Shown here in pieces: positions 1 through 9,377 of a DNA stretch of 64,000 nucleotides. The stretch covers positions 62,001 to 126,000 of the forward strand of contig NZ_CAHJWJ010000004.1 in NCBI RefSeq assembly GCF_903642285.1. The letters run 5' to 3'. Each line of letters begins with the position of its first letter. The first letter of the stretch is position 1. The position numbers and the translations under genes were made by a program. A model generated the notes under the pieces. That model was not told the DNA's origin and made no database searches. It saw nothing but the letters and a program-made list of their open reading frames with translations. The stretch is from Sphingomonas bacterium. Its GTDB lineage: Bacteria; Pseudomonadota; Alphaproteobacteria; Sphingomonadales; Sphingomonadaceae.

Positions 1-788
1 GCGAAATCGAAGAAATACGGCTCCAGCAATTCCTTGGGCGGATCGAAGCTCGGGCGGATGCCCAGGTTCGCCGCGCCCTTCAGCACGCGACCGTCGTCGA
101 GCCGCCCCTCGACCGCATAGATGCCGTAAGCGGGACGCAGATATTTCCCAATGTCGATATTGGCGGTGGGATAGCCGATCGTCCGCCCCAGCTTGTCGCC
201 ATGCTGTACCACCCCCTCGATCACGAACGGTCGGGTCAGCAGGCGCGCGGCGGTGCGCGGGTCGCCCGCCTTCAGCGCGGCGCGGATGTGAGTCGACGAC
301 ACGATCGCACCATCGAGCATGACCGGTGCGACCGTTTCCACCGTCATACCGTGCGCCGGGCCCAGGCGGGCAAGCATCGCTGTCGTGCCGCGCTTGTCAT
401 GGCCGAAGGTGAAGTCCTCCCCCGTCACCACACCGCGCGCGCCGATATTGCGCGCCAGTCGCTCGGCGATGAAGCCCTCCGCGGACAAGGCGGCGAGCGC
501 GGCGTCGAAATGGAACACCAGCATCGCGTCCGCGCCCGCCGCGGCGAACAGCCGCTCGCGCTGGTCGAGGCTGGTCAGGCGGAAGGCCGGCGCGCCCGGG
601 CGGAAATGGCGGACCGGATGCGGATCGAACGTCGCGACGATCGCGGGGCGTCCTGCCGCGCGCGCCGCGCCCACCGCGCGACCGACGACCGCCTGGTGTC
701 CCAAATGGAACCCGTCGAAATTGCCGAGCGCGACGACACCGCCGCGAAGGGAGGCGGGCACCGGGGTTCCGCCGTCGATCCGCATCAT
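1..788 (-). CDS. ribF: Bifunctional riboflavin kinase / FAD synthetase (3' part cut by window edge)
   Basis: Converts riboflavin to FMN and then FAD in the cytoplasm. Translation on the minus strand starts MMRIDGG at 788 (a second ATG at 785 is equally possible) and soon gives the N-terminal nucleotidyltransferase signature LGNFDGFHLGHQ. Further in it gives the riboflavin-kinase segment with GYPTANI and GIYAV. The ORF is open at base 1, so the C-terminal end lies outside the window. It starts 39 bases after the stop of folA on the same strand, so the two cofactor genes probably share a transcript. The identification is secure from the motifs; only the start choice and the missing end are uncertain. 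Confidence 0.93.
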   Translation of the reverse strand, partial: MMRIDGGTPVPASLRGGVVALGNFDGFHLGHQAVVGRAVGAARAAGRPAIVATFDPHPVRHFRPGAPAFRLTSLDQRERLFAAAGADAMLVFHFDAALAALSAEGFIAERLARNIGARGVVTGEDFTFGHDKRGTTAMLARLGPAHGMTVETVAPVMLDGAIVSSTHIRAALKAGDPRTAARLLTRPFVIEGVVQHGDKLGRTIGYPTANIDIGKYLRPAYGIYAVEGRLDDGRVLKGAANLGIRPSFDPPKELLEPYFFDF

Positions 789-827
789 GGCGGCGGCTAT
801 AGGTTGGGGGGTCGCGGGGGAAAAGCC

Positions 828-1292
828 CTACCGCTCCAGCGTCACGAACGAATAGGCCGGCCGATCGCCCTCCGCCGGACAATCCTCCCGCGCCAGTTCC
901 CGCCAGCCGGTGAAGGCGGGCACGACGGTATCGCCACGTGGCGTGGCATGGACTTCGGTCAGTTCGATCCGGTCGGCGCGCGGCAGGAACAGCGCGTAGA
1001 TCTCTGCGCCGCCGATCACCGTCGCGTCACCCCCCGCCAGCGCTACTGCATCGGCGACCGACCCGACCGGCTCCGCCCCTGCAGCCGCCCAGTCCCGATC
1101 GCGCGTCAGGACGATGTGCCGCCGCCCGGGCAACGGCGCGGGGAAACCGTCGAACGTCTTGCGCCCCATCACCATCGGCCGACCCATCGTCAGCGCCTTG
1201 AACCGCTTCAGATCCGCGGGCAGCCGCCAGGGCAGCGCACCGTCATGCCCGATCACGCCATTGTCCGCACGGGCAAGGATCAATGTGATCAC
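828..1292 (-). CDS. folA: Dihydrofolate reductase
   Basis: Reduces dihydrofolate to tetrahydrofolate with NADPH. The 154-residue protein has the usual length for a chromosomal type I enzyme and starts MITLILARADNGVIG, followed by LPWRLPADLKRFK (substrate loop), GRKTFDGF and the cofactor motif VIGGAEIYALFLP. The acidic active-site residue is the Asp in LPADLKRF. It lies directly upstream of ribF on the same strand and is divergent from the TonB-like gene to its right; the 156 bases between them must hold both promoters. No truncation or odd residue was seen. Confidence 0.96.
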   Translation of the reverse strand: MITLILARADNGVIGHDGALPWRLPADLKRFKALTMGRPMVMGRKTFDGFPAPLPGRRHIVLTRDRDWAAAGAEPVGSVADAVALAGGDATVIGGAEIYALFLPRADRIELTEVHATPRGDTVVPAFTGWRELAREDCPAEGDRPAYSFVTLER

Positions 1293-1448
1293 GCGGCGTC
1301 GACCGGCAACGAAAATGACGGTTCGGTCATCGCTTCGACATCATAATACATGGGTTACATCGTAGGGGGGCATAATTGGTTCGCAAAGAGTATCGATCGC
1401 CCTCGATTCTGTTGCAGCGCACCAGCGCCCGTCGTAGCGGCGTCGCCG

Positions 1449-2216
1449 ATGCCGTCGGCGTATGCCCAGCCTTTCGATCCGAATCGAGCCTCCAAGCGGC
1501 GACGCGCGGCATCGCTCGCGCTCACGATCGCGGCGCACCTGCTCATCTTCTTCTTCCTGCTGCGGCTCACGCCCTATCTGGAACCCAAGAAACCGGAGGT
1601 CCGCAATCCGGTCTCCTTCCAGATGATCCCCGATGCGGACAACCGGGAAAAACCCAAGACGCAGGCCAAGGCAGTGACCAAGGTGAAGCAGGCGACCAGC
1701 GGCCGCGTCGCGCACGTGACCACGCCCACCCCGCCGCCGCCCGCGAAAAATCCGCCGCCGCCCGTCGACATGTCGCTGTTCGGCGACCGATCGCTGTTCG
1801 CGGCGAGCGACGTCGGCAAGATCCACAACGCACCGAGCGAAAGCGAGGGATCGGACGAGGGATCGGGCAAGGACAGCGCCGCGGCTTACGGCCCCGGCGC
1901 GGGCCCGGGCGGGCAGCGTTACTATAACGTCGAATGGTACCGCGAACCGTCGCATGCCGAATTGGTTCATTACCTGCCGGCGAATGCGCCGCCGGTCGGC
2001 TGGGGCGAGATCGCGTGCCGGACCATCGAAAACTACCATGTCGACAATTGCCGGACGATCGGCGAATCGCCTTTGGGGTCGGGCTATGCACGGTCGCTGC
2101 GCGAGGCCGCGTGGCAGTTCCTCGTCCGTCCCCCGCGAATCGGCGGCAAGCGGTTGGTCGGCAGTTGGGTGAATATCCGGATCACCTGGACCGAAAGCGG
2201 TACGGAAATCCACTGA
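1449..2216 (+). CDS. TonB-like single-pass membrane protein of unknown function
   Basis: About 255 residues from the ATG at 1449; a longer in-frame start exists at 1350, but the extra 33 residues look like untranslated leader. Visible parts are a basic cytoplasmic stretch ending SKRRRAA, one hydrophobic segment (about residues 21-40, ALTIAAHLLIFFFLL), a charged linker, a proline-rich run near residues 95-105 (TPPPPAKNPPPP), a Gly/Ser-rich spacer and a C-terminal domain with two Cys (EIACRT, VDNCRT). This architecture resembles TonB/TolA energy couplers, but no exbB or exbD is adjacent and the C-terminal domain was not recognised. Function is therefore left open. Confidence 0.75.
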   Translation: MPSAYAQPFDPNRASKRRRAASLALTIAAHLLIFFFLLRLTPYLEPKKPEVRNPVSFQMIPDADNREKPKTQAKAVTKVKQATSGRVAHVTTPTPPPPAKNPPPPVDMSLFGDRSLFAASDVGKIHNAPSESEGSDEGSGKDSAAAYGPGAGPGGQRYYNVEWYREPSHAELVHYLPANAPPVGWGEIACRTIENYHVDNCRTIGESPLGSGYARSLREAAWQFLVRPPRIGGKRLVGSWVNIRITWTESGTEIH

Positions 2217-2308
2217 CCGGCGCGGCGTCTTCGCCGGGCGCGGGCACCGCCGGAACCGACGCATTCGGATGATCGTTACGTCGGTCCGACAATCACGAGG
2301 AATCGACG

Positions 2309-2389
2309 ATGGGCAAGGGGTGCATATTGTGGCTGGTAGGCGTGCCGATCCCGGTCATCCTGGTGCTGTATCTGCTGTTCCATCACTGA
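2309..2389 (+). CDS. 26-residue membrane miniprotein
   Basis: The ORF reads MGKGCILWLVGVPIPVILVL and ends YLLFHH, almost wholly hydrophobic after the first four residues. A GAGGAA ribosome-binding site lies about 8 bases before the ATG. Similar MGKGCxLWLxGIPIP miniproteins are, from memory, common in alphaproteobacterial genomes, but no role is known to me. It stands alone between the TonB-like gene and a second tiny ORF on the same strand. Confidence 0.6.
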   Translation: MGKGCILWLVGVPIPVILVLYLLFHH

Positions 2390-2458
2390 CGTGAAACGTC
2401 TCCGGCACAGGCAGGGCGCCGATATCTTTCGTTAACGTCTGGCCGCTATGGTGGGCGC

Positions 2459-2608
2459 ATGAAAGCGTTGGCGCTCATCCTGGTTCTGCTGGTGGTCGGC
2501 GACGTGGTGTTCGATGACAGCGCGGGCGTCATCAAGCTCGGTCAAGCAAGCCATGCGTTCGCGCAAAGCTGCGCGGACAGTTTTTCGGGATCGCTCTTCG
2601 CCGCCTGA
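2459..2608 (+). CDS. 49-residue small exported or membrane protein
   Basis: The ORF reads MKALALILVLLVVGDVVF followed by a more polar stretch with a single Cys (FAQSCADSF). The N-terminus looks like a signal peptide or membrane anchor. No clear Shine-Dalgarno site is visible before the ATG, so support is weaker than for the miniprotein 70 bases upstream. It ends 10 bases before the stop of the convergent DUF1501 gene. No function can be given. Confidence 0.45.
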   Translation: MKALALILVLLVVGDVVFDDSAGVIKLGQASHAFAQSCADSFSGSLFAA

Positions 2609-2617
2609 TCGTCGGCG

Positions 2618-3841
2618 TCAGAGCAGACGAAGATCGATCGGATCGGCACGCGGGAACAGCGCCGTCAGCTGCGTCGGGCCGAGTGCGAACTGACGCTTCA
2701 CCAATCCGCCGACCAGCCCGCGATAATCGGTCAGCACCGGCAAGTCGCGGCCCTGGTTAAGCGTCGCCGCGGTGATCGCGGACTGCGCGCCTGCGATCCG
2801 ACCTCCCGACACGCCGCCGCCCATCACCCAATAGACGCTGCCATGACCATGATCCGTGCCCTTGTCGCCATTCTCGCGGAAGGTGCGGCCGAATTCGGAC
2901 ACGACGACCACGGTCGTCGTTCGCCAGGCATCGGGTCCGATCGAGTCGGCGAAGCCCGCCAATCCGCGGCCGAGTTCGCCGATCCGGTCGGACAGATAGC
3001 CCGTCGCATTCCCCTGGTTCACATGCGTGTCCCACCCGCCGACATCGACGAACGCCAGGTTGAACTGCTGGCGCATCAGCACGCCGATCCGCTGCGCCGA
3101 CAATTCGAAACCGCGCGCGCTGACCGCGCCGCGGCTCGCCGCCTTCATCTCCTCGTCGAGCGTGTGGAACACGGTGTCGCGCACCGCGAAGCCTTCGGTC
3201 ACCGACCGGCCGAGGTCGCTCGTCCCGATATGCTGACCGGCATACATCGTCTCGATCAGTTTGGCCTGGCGCGCGTCGATCGGCTTGCCGACATTCGCCA
3301 TCGCCAGGTTGGGGATCGGATCGGTGCCGCCGCGAAAGCACAGCGGCAGCTGGTCGGTAAATGCGATCGGCCGATCGTCGCGCCCGAGCACACCCGCCAG
3401 CCGCGCCATGAACCCCGATCCGTAGTCGCGGTGGCCGCCGACCGGCTGACCCAGTTCGATCGTGTCCTGCGTCTCGAAATGGCTGCGGCTCATGTCGTCG
3501 GTGCCGGCGAACGGCACGAACGCGACCTGGCCCTTTTGCCACAGCGGATAGATGCTGTCCTTCAGCGCAGGGTGCAGGCTCCAGTCCGCATCGAGCGGCA
3601 GCGGGGCCTTCGGATCGGCCGGATCGGGCTTGCCGAGCGCGATCGTCGGACGCGCCTGATGATAGAAATCGCTGCCCGTCGGGGCGACGATGTTGGCGGC
3701 ATCATATGCGCCGCGCAGGAACACGACGAGCAGCTTGCTGCCCGCCTGAGGTGCCGCGAAGGCGCGCCCGGCGACGACCATCGGTGCCAGGGCGGCTGCT
3801 CCGACCAGCAGATCGCGGCGATGAAAATGGGGTATATGCAT
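2618..3841 (-). CDS. DUF1501 secreted protein with Tat signal
   Basis: The 407-residue protein starts MHIPHFHRRDLLVGAAAL, a twin-arginine type signal, so it is probably exported folded. The body carries features usual in DUF1501 proteins, a sulfatase/alkaline-phosphatase-like fold: FLRGAYDAAN near the start, DVGGWDTHVNQG, and VVSEFGRTFRENG with GTDHGHG. It lies 34 bases downstream of the DUF1800 gene on the same strand, the pairing seen widely in Proteobacteria and Planctomycetes. The pair is presumed to act together in the envelope; the reaction is unknown. Confidence 0.85.
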   Translation of the reverse strand: MHIPHFHRRDLLVGAAALAPMVVAGRAFAAPQAGSKLLVVFLRGAYDAANIVAPTGSDFYHQARPTIALGKPDPADPKAPLPLDADWSLHPALKDSIYPLWQKGQVAFVPFAGTDDMSRSHFETQDTIELGQPVGGHRDYGSGFMARLAGVLGRDDRPIAFTDQLPLCFRGGTDPIPNLAMANVGKPIDARQAKLIETMYAGQHIGTSDLGRSVTEGFAVRDTVFHTLDEEMKAASRGAVSARGFELSAQRIGVLMRQQFNLAFVDVGGWDTHVNQGNATGYLSDRIGELGRGLAGFADSIGPDAWRTTTVVVVSEFGRTFRENGDKGTDHGHGSVYWVMGGGVSGGRIAGAQSAITAATLNQGRDLPVLTDYRGLVGGLVKRQFALGPTQLTALFPRADPIDLRLL

Positions 3842-3875
3842 GGAACGATGCTCCTTTGCGATTACCGGTTCGTCG

Positions 3876-5375
3876 TTATCGGCGCATGAAATCGGGGGAG
3901 GAGAGGAACAGGGCGTTCCATTCCTGCGGCGAAGTCGCCTGGGTCAACGTCTGCTTCGTGGTCGGCGTCAGGCTTGCCGACAATCCTTCATAATATAGGG
4001 CGTTCTGCAGCTGGGGAAAGGCCGGCTGGTCCGCGGTCGCGCCGACCGGCCGGAACAGCCCCGACGCGCCGCCGCCGATCTGGCGCGCGATGTCGAACCG
4101 GGTCGCAAGCTGCCCCGGGCCCGACCAGGCGGCGGAGGCCATCGAATAGCCGTCGGGCGTCTCGTGGTTATACAGCCCTTCGCCCATCCGATTCATCCAG
4201 CCGATCACCGGCTGCGCATTCAGGATCACGCGGTCGCCATAGGCCAGCCGCACCGCGGACACGGCGTAATGCACCGGATCCTTGAAGGTACGGCCGAGCG
4301 AAGCGGCGAATTCGGGGGATCGTACCATAGTCCGCACCACTGCCGCGATGTCGCCGTCGCTGCGCTGGAACGTCGCCGCCATCCGGTCGATGGTTACGGC
4401 GGGCGGTGCGTCGCCCATGAAATAGGTCGCGAGTTGCTCGGACACATGATGCGCGGTCGCGGGAGAGCGCGCGATCAGGTCCAGCGCCTGGTCGACCTCG
4501 CCGAGCCCCGACCCCTTGATCGTGTGGCCGAGGAAGTGCTTGTCGCCGAAATCGTGCCGCGCCGGATTGAACTCGAACAGGCCGGCGCGGACGTACAGCG
4601 GCTGCCACGCCGGTTTCAGCTTCGGCGCATCCGGCTTCAGGTTTATCCCGACCCCGGTCAGGATCCGCGCCAGCTCCTGCACGTCGGCCTGGCTGTAGCC
4701 GGACCCGACGCCCATCGAATGCAGCTCCATGATCTCGCGCGCGTAATTCTCGTTGATTCGCCCCGCGGCGTTCTGGTCGTTGTCGAGATAGCGCAGCATC
4801 GCCGGATGGTGCAGCGTCGCCGACAGCAGGTCGCGGAACCGGCCGAGCGCATGGGCATGGATCGTATCCTCGTAATCGCCGACCATCGCCCGCACGTCGC
4901 GCTTGCCCGCCTGGACGTTGAAATGGTTGAACCAGAACCACGTCATCTGTTCACGTAGCTGGTCCGGTGCATAAAGGTCGCGCAGGATCGATCGCGTGCG
5001 TGCCTCGTCCGCCAGCGCGTTCATAGATTGCTGGTACGAGTCGCGCGCCGCCTTCTTCTGCACCGGATCGGTCAGTGTATTGGCGGCGCGGTTGGCTGCA
5101 TCCTCCTCGACGACCAGCGCGGCGAGCGGTTCCCGGCTGATGCGCAATGCGGCCACCTGCTGCGCCGCCGCCGGGGGAAGCGTCACGTCCGTCATCGCCA
5201 ATTGCGCGGCGAGCCAGCGATCCGAACCGGGCTGATCGCCGGAGGGCAAATCGGGGATCATCCCCCAGGTCAGCCGGTTCGCCCAGGCCAGCCGCGCGGC
5301 GGGATCGGGGCGTGCGGCGGTCGCGGGACCGGCGATGGCCAGCGCCATCACGCAAAGGGCAACGACTCGGAACAT
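3876..5375 (-). CDS. DUF1800 secreted protein
   Basis: About 499 residues from the ATG at 5375, which opens a good Sec signal (MFRVVALCVMALAIAGPATA). The reading frame stays open upstream to 5567, but that extension lacks coding character and would bury the signal peptide, so it was not used. Family features are LTWGMIPDLP near the mature N-terminus, MTWFWFNHFNV, NENYAREIMELHSMGV and an ARHDFGDKHFLG stretch. It is first in the pair with the DUF1501 gene. Biochemical role is unknown. Confidence 0.85.
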   Translation of the reverse strand: MFRVVALCVMALAIAGPATAARPDPAARLAWANRLTWGMIPDLPSGDQPGSDRWLAAQLAMTDVTLPPAAAQQVAALRISREPLAALVVEEDAANRAANTLTDPVQKKAARDSYQQSMNALADEARTRSILRDLYAPDQLREQMTWFWFNHFNVQAGKRDVRAMVGDYEDTIHAHALGRFRDLLSATLHHPAMLRYLDNDQNAAGRINENYAREIMELHSMGVGSGYSQADVQELARILTGVGINLKPDAPKLKPAWQPLYVRAGLFEFNPARHDFGDKHFLGHTIKGSGLGEVDQALDLIARSPATAHHVSEQLATYFMGDAPPAVTIDRMAATFQRSDGDIAAVVRTMVRSPEFAASLGRTFKDPVHYAVSAVRLAYGDRVILNAQPVIGWMNRMGEGLYNHETPDGYSMASAAWSGPGQLATRFDIARQIGGGASGLFRPVGATADQPAFPQLQNALYYEGLSASLTPTTKQTLTQATSPQEWNALFLSSPDFMRR

Positions 5376-5481
5376 GGCTTTTCCTGTCTGTCGAGAAGAC
5401 ACCCTTGAACCGTATCGGATGAACGGTTGCTTTAGCGCGGTTTTGGTCGGAAGGTCATTGCCGCTCTTCTGAGAGGCGCAG

Positions 5482-7527
5482 TTACTTTCCTCGATAGCGA
5501 TCGAACCACGCCAGGATCGCCGCATTCTCCCCCACCAGCTGCGACGGCCGATCGGCCAGCCCGCCATGGCTCGCGCTCGGCACGCGGATCAGGACGGTCG
5601 GGACCGACCGTAGCTGTAGCGCGGCGTAGAATTGCTCCGACTCACTCGGCGGAGTGCGGTGATCCTCCTCGCCGACCATCACCGCGGTCGGGGTCTTCAC
5701 GTTGCCGACGAGGCTGAGCGGCGAACGGCGCCAATATTGCTCGGGATCCTCCCATGGCATCTTGCCGAACCAGTAACGCGCCATCGCGGTATAGTCGTCG
5801 GTGGTCAGCACCTCGCTGGCCCAGTTGATGACCGGCTTCTGCGACACCGCAGCCTTGAACCGGTCGGTCTTCCCTACGATCCAGGCGGTGAGCAGGCCGC
5901 CGCCCGACCCGCCGGTCACGAACAGCGCATTCGGATCGACATGCCCGCCCGCGATCGCGGCATCGACGACGCTCATCAGGTCGTCATAATCCTCGCTGGG
6001 ATAATTGTGATGGATACGATCCGCAAAGTCCTCGCCATAGGAGGTCGATCCGCGCGGATTGGCGTAGACGACGACATAGCCGGCGGCGGCGTAGAGCTGA
6101 TCGTCGGTCGACCAGATCGGGCCATAGCTGGCGAACGGACCGCCATGGATTTCTAGGATCATCGGGTATCGGCGCGTCGGATCGAAAACGGGCGGCGTCA
6201 CCATCCACGCATCGATCGGCAGCTTGCCCGCCGAAGACGTAACCGGCATCGGCGCGACGGTGCCGAGCGTCTTGCCGGCGAACAATTCGCGGTTGAGATC
6301 GGTCAGCCGGCGCACCGCCCCGCCTCGCCCGACGACCGCGATATCGCCGGGATGCGTCGCGTCGCCGATCGTGAACGCCACAATGCCGCCCTTCGACACG
6401 GTGAACTCGCCGCTGGAATAGGGCCGGTCGAGTTCGCCGTCCGCCAGCCCCGACGCGACGGTGGAGATGCTGCCGTCCAGGCCGGCCCGCGCGACCTTGG
6501 TCACGCCGTGGTCGGTATATTTGACCATGATCGATCGCCCGTCGCCCGACCAGATCGGATCGCCGACATCGCGGTCCAGCCCGGCGGTCAGCACGCGCGT
6601 GCCGCTGCCGTCCGCATTCATCACCGACAGGACGTGGTTCTGGTATCCCAGCAGCTTGTCGTCGAACCCGACATACGCGATCAGCCGCCCGTCGGGCGAC
6701 GCCACCGGCTGTTCGTCCGGCCCCGCACGGGTCGTCAGCTGGTGCAGCGCGCCGGTATCGGCATCGACCGTGAAGACGTCCGAATTCAGCGGGTCGCGCT
6801 CCGGGTCCTTGCCGTGGTTGGTCGCGATCAGCAGGTGCCGCCCGTCCGCGGTCCAGTCCACATTGCGGCCGTCGTCATACGCGCCGAACGTCAGCTGCCG
6901 CGCCGCGCCGCCGTCCGCGGAGACCGCAAAGACGTGATTGTAGCCGGGCCGCAGATACCCCGCCCCGTCCGCGCGGTAATGGACCTGGCCGATGATCTTC
7001 AGCGGCTCCGCCCATTTCGCGCCGTCGGGCTTCGCGATCGACGCGCCGAGCTTGCTGCCGTCGCCAGGAACGAACATGGTGAAGCCGATCATCCGCCCGT
7101 CGGGCGACCAGGCGATGTCCGCCGGGCTTTCGGGCAGCGCGGTGATCGCGGCGCTCGTCCCCGTTTCCATCCAGCGAACGTAGATTTGCGGTTTCTGTCC
7201 ATCGGCATGCGCGGTGAAGGCCAGCCGCGTGCCGTCCGGCGACCAGCGCGGGCGCGAGCTGCCCGCGACGCCAAGCGGGGTCTGCCGGCCGCTCGCCACG
7301 TCGATCAGCCAGATCTCGCGGCGATCGGCATCGATCATGATGTCGCCCGATGCGCGGGTATAGGCGATCCGCTTGCCGTCCGGGCTGATTTGCGGATCGG
7401 TCGCCTGCGCCAGCGAGAAGACATCGCGCGGGGTGAAGACGCGCGACGGCCCCACCACCTCGGGTACCACTTGCGCGGTGGCGGCGGTGGCGGACAGGAG
7501 CGCAAGCAGCAGCACGGAACGGATCAT
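5482..7527 (-). CDS. S9 family prolyl-oligopeptidase-type peptidase
   Basis: A 681-residue exported serine peptidase (signal MIRSVLLLALLSATAATAQ). The first two thirds are TolB-like beta-propeller repeats (DPQISPDGKRIAYTR, PRWSPDGTRLAFT, DIAWSPDGRMIGF). The C-terminal third is an alpha/beta hydrolase with HGGPFASYG, the nucleophile elbow TGGSGGGLL and the His in PSASHGG. It should cleave short peptides in the periplasm, dipeptidyl or acylaminoacyl type; exact specificity cannot be read. It lies downstream of the small exported-protein gene on the same strand with an 80-base gap. Confidence 0.88.
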   Translation of the reverse strand: MIRSVLLLALLSATAATAQVVPEVVGPSRVFTPRDVFSLAQATDPQISPDGKRIAYTRASGDIMIDADRREIWLIDVASGRQTPLGVAGSSRPRWSPDGTRLAFTAHADGQKPQIYVRWMETGTSAAITALPESPADIAWSPDGRMIGFTMFVPGDGSKLGASIAKPDGAKWAEPLKIIGQVHYRADGAGYLRPGYNHVFAVSADGGAARQLTFGAYDDGRNVDWTADGRHLLIATNHGKDPERDPLNSDVFTVDADTGALHQLTTRAGPDEQPVASPDGRLIAYVGFDDKLLGYQNHVLSVMNADGSGTRVLTAGLDRDVGDPIWSGDGRSIMVKYTDHGVTKVARAGLDGSISTVASGLADGELDRPYSSGEFTVSKGGIVAFTIGDATHPGDIAVVGRGGAVRRLTDLNRELFAGKTLGTVAPMPVTSSAGKLPIDAWMVTPPVFDPTRRYPMILEIHGGPFASYGPIWSTDDQLYAAAGYVVVYANPRGSTSYGEDFADRIHHNYPSEDYDDLMSVVDAAIAGGHVDPNALFVTGGSGGGLLTAWIVGKTDRFKAAVSQKPVINWASEVLTTDDYTAMARYWFGKMPWEDPEQYWRRSPLSLVGNVKTPTAVMVGEEDHRTPPSESEQFYAALQLRSVPTVLIRVPSASHGGLADRPSQLVGENAAILAWFDRYRGK

Positions 7528-7607
7528 GGCGTACTTTCGGATTGGGCAGCACGGGCGACAGGGTGAGGTTCGCGCCCCTCGGACGGCGGGTCAGGCAGGT
7601 CGCGCGG

Positions 7608-8093
7608 TCAGCGGCATCTGCGCGCGATCTGCAGCCCGTGCAGGAACCCCCGACGCGCAATGCCGGCATCGATCGCAGCATTCTGGCGTTGTTCCGCCGC
7701 ACTCGCTCCGCTGACCGCACGGACGATCCCACGGAAGGGGATCAGCGAATTCACTACCGCCGACCCGCCGATCTTCGCCATGTTTTTCTTGTTCCTTGCC
7801 GGGGACGACGAGAAATCGGGACCGATGACGCCGTTCAGCGCGGCGATCGCCGACGAAATCTGCGCGCAACTGCTCGTGCCATCGGTGGTGTAGGGATCTT
7901 GGCTGACTTTCACGAGCAGCGGCGGGATCGTCGTCTTGGCGATGCCGACGTCGCGCGCGGGCTGCGAGACGATCTGGCCGGTGGACTGCCCCGCCGCCTG
8001 ACTTATCGGCGAGGCGATCGCCACCGCCGCCAGGATCGATCCCAATGCCGTCGCGCGCAACGAAACAAGCGTTCTGGTATATCCGACGATCAT
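7608..8093 (-). CDS. Conserved-type small exported protein, function unknown
   Basis: About 161 residues from the ATG at 8093, chosen because AGAGGAG sits about 6 bases upstream and because it opens a signal-like N-terminus (ATALGSILAAVAIA). The mature part has two Cys, in SSCAQISSAI and near the C-terminal ARRCR. An Ala-rich region follows with GGSAVVNSLIPFRGIVRAVSG, which could be a membrane-associated helix. I do not recognise the family. Neighbours are an S9 peptidase on the same strand and the divergent sulfate transporter operon. Confidence 0.65.
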   Translation of the reverse strand: MIVGYTRTLVSLRATALGSILAAVAIASPISQAAGQSTGQIVSQPARDVGIAKTTIPPLLVKVSQDPYTTDGTSSCAQISSAIAALNGVIGPDFSSSPARNKKNMAKIGGSAVVNSLIPFRGIVRAVSGASAAEQRQNAAIDAGIARRGFLHGLQIARRCR

Positions 8094-8298
8094 TGCTACT
8101 CCTCTTGGATGGCGACCATGACCGGCCCGCCCCGATCGGAGGATGCTCGGCTCCGGCCCGGCAAAATGCAACCTCCGCCGCGTCTTTTGTTTCGGCCGAA
8201 GCGCAAGTAGAAAAACTGCGGCGGACCGCGCGCCGATCTTGGTTGCCGCTTGCCCGAATGCCGATAGGTTCGCCGACGATCGACCAAGGGAGGCACGA

Positions 8299-9357
8299 AT
8301 GGCGAACGGGACTCAAGCGCGGCCGGCGCGATCGATAGCGGCATTGACTGCGATGATGGTGGCCGCATGCTCGCCGGGGGGCAGCGCGTCGCAGAATTCG
8401 ACCGCGCAGAAGACGACGGGCCCGGTCGAACTGCTCAACGTCAGCTACGACCCGACGCGCGAACTCTACAAGGACGTCGACGCCGCCTTCGCCGCGAAGT
8501 GGAAGGCGGATCATGGCCAGGACGTGTCGATCAAGCTGAGCCACGGCGGTTCCGGCAAGCAATCGCGCGCGGTGATCGACGGGCTGGCGGCGGATGTCGT
8601 CACGCTGGCGCTCGCCTATGACGTCGATGCGATCGCGGACAAGACGACGCTGATCCCGAAGAACTGGCAGACCGCGCTCCCCGACGACAGCGCGCCCTAC
8701 ACCTCGACGGTCGTGCTGCTGGTGCGCAAGGGCAACCCCAAGGGGATCCACGACTGGGGCGATCTGACGAAGCCGGGGGTGCAGGTCATCACCGCCAATC
8801 CGAAGACCAGCGGCGGCGCGCGCTGGAACTTCCTCGCGGCCTGGGCTTACGGTCGCAAGGCAGGCGGATCGGAGACTGCCGCGCAGGCCTATGTCACGAA
8901 ACTGATCGCGAATGTGCCGGTGCTCGATTCAGGCTCGCGCGGGGCGACGACGACCTTCGTCGAACGCGGAATCGGCGATGTGCTGCTGGCATGGGAGAAC
9001 GAGGCGTTTCTCGCGCAGAAGGAAACGGGCGGGGGCAAGTTCGACGTCGTCATCCCGTCGATATCGATCCTGGCCGAACCCTCGGTCGCGCTGGTTGCCG
9101 GCAATGCGACGAAGCACGGCACGACCGCCGTCGCCAATGCCTATCTGAATTTCCTGTACACGCCGCAGGGTCAGGAACTGATCGCGAAAAACTACTACCG
9201 CCCGCGCGATCCGCAGGTCGCGGCGAAATATGCGAAGGTCTTCCCGAAACTCGATCTCGTCACGATCAAGGATTTCGGCGGCTGGAAGGCGGCGCAGGCA
9301 CGCTATTTCGCGGATGACGGCGTGTTCGACAAAATCTATGCGGGGCTGAAGCATTAA
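8299..9357 (+). CDS. sbp: Sulfate ABC transporter substrate-binding protein
   Basis: Periplasmic sulfate/thiosulfate-binding component, 352 residues. The ATG at 8299 follows AGGGAGG at about 7 bases; upstream in-frame sequence is leader. Family features are [29 protein letters not shown] (sulfate-contact region), [16 protein letters not shown] and RPRDPQV near the end. The signal ends VAACSPGG, which looks like a lipobox, so the protein may be lipid-anchored rather than free. It is first in the sbp-cysT-cysW-cysA operon. Confidence 0.95.
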   Translation: MANGTQARPARSIAALTAMMVAACSPGGSASQNSTAQKTTGPVELLNVSYDPTRELYKDVDAAFAAKWKADHGQDVSIKLSHGGSGKQSRAVIDGLAADVVTLALAYDVDAIADKTTLIPKNWQTALPDDSAPYTSTVVLLVRKGNPKGIHDWGDLTKPGVQVITANPKTSGGARWNFLAAWAYGRKAGGSETAAQAYVTKLIANVPVLDSGSRGATTTFVERGIGDVLLAWENEAFLAQKETGGGKFDVVIPSISILAEPSVALVAGNATKHGTTAVANAYLNFLYTPQGQELIAKNYYRPRDPQVAAKYAKVFPKLDLVTIKDFGGWKAAQARYFADDGVFDKIYAGLKH

Positions 9358-9377
9358 TCTCTAACCAGGACGCGCGG

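Noticed and set aside
5376..5567. N-terminal extension of the DUF1800 gene
   Set aside because: Would place 64 non-coding-looking residues before an evident signal peptide and overlap the S9 peptidase gene.
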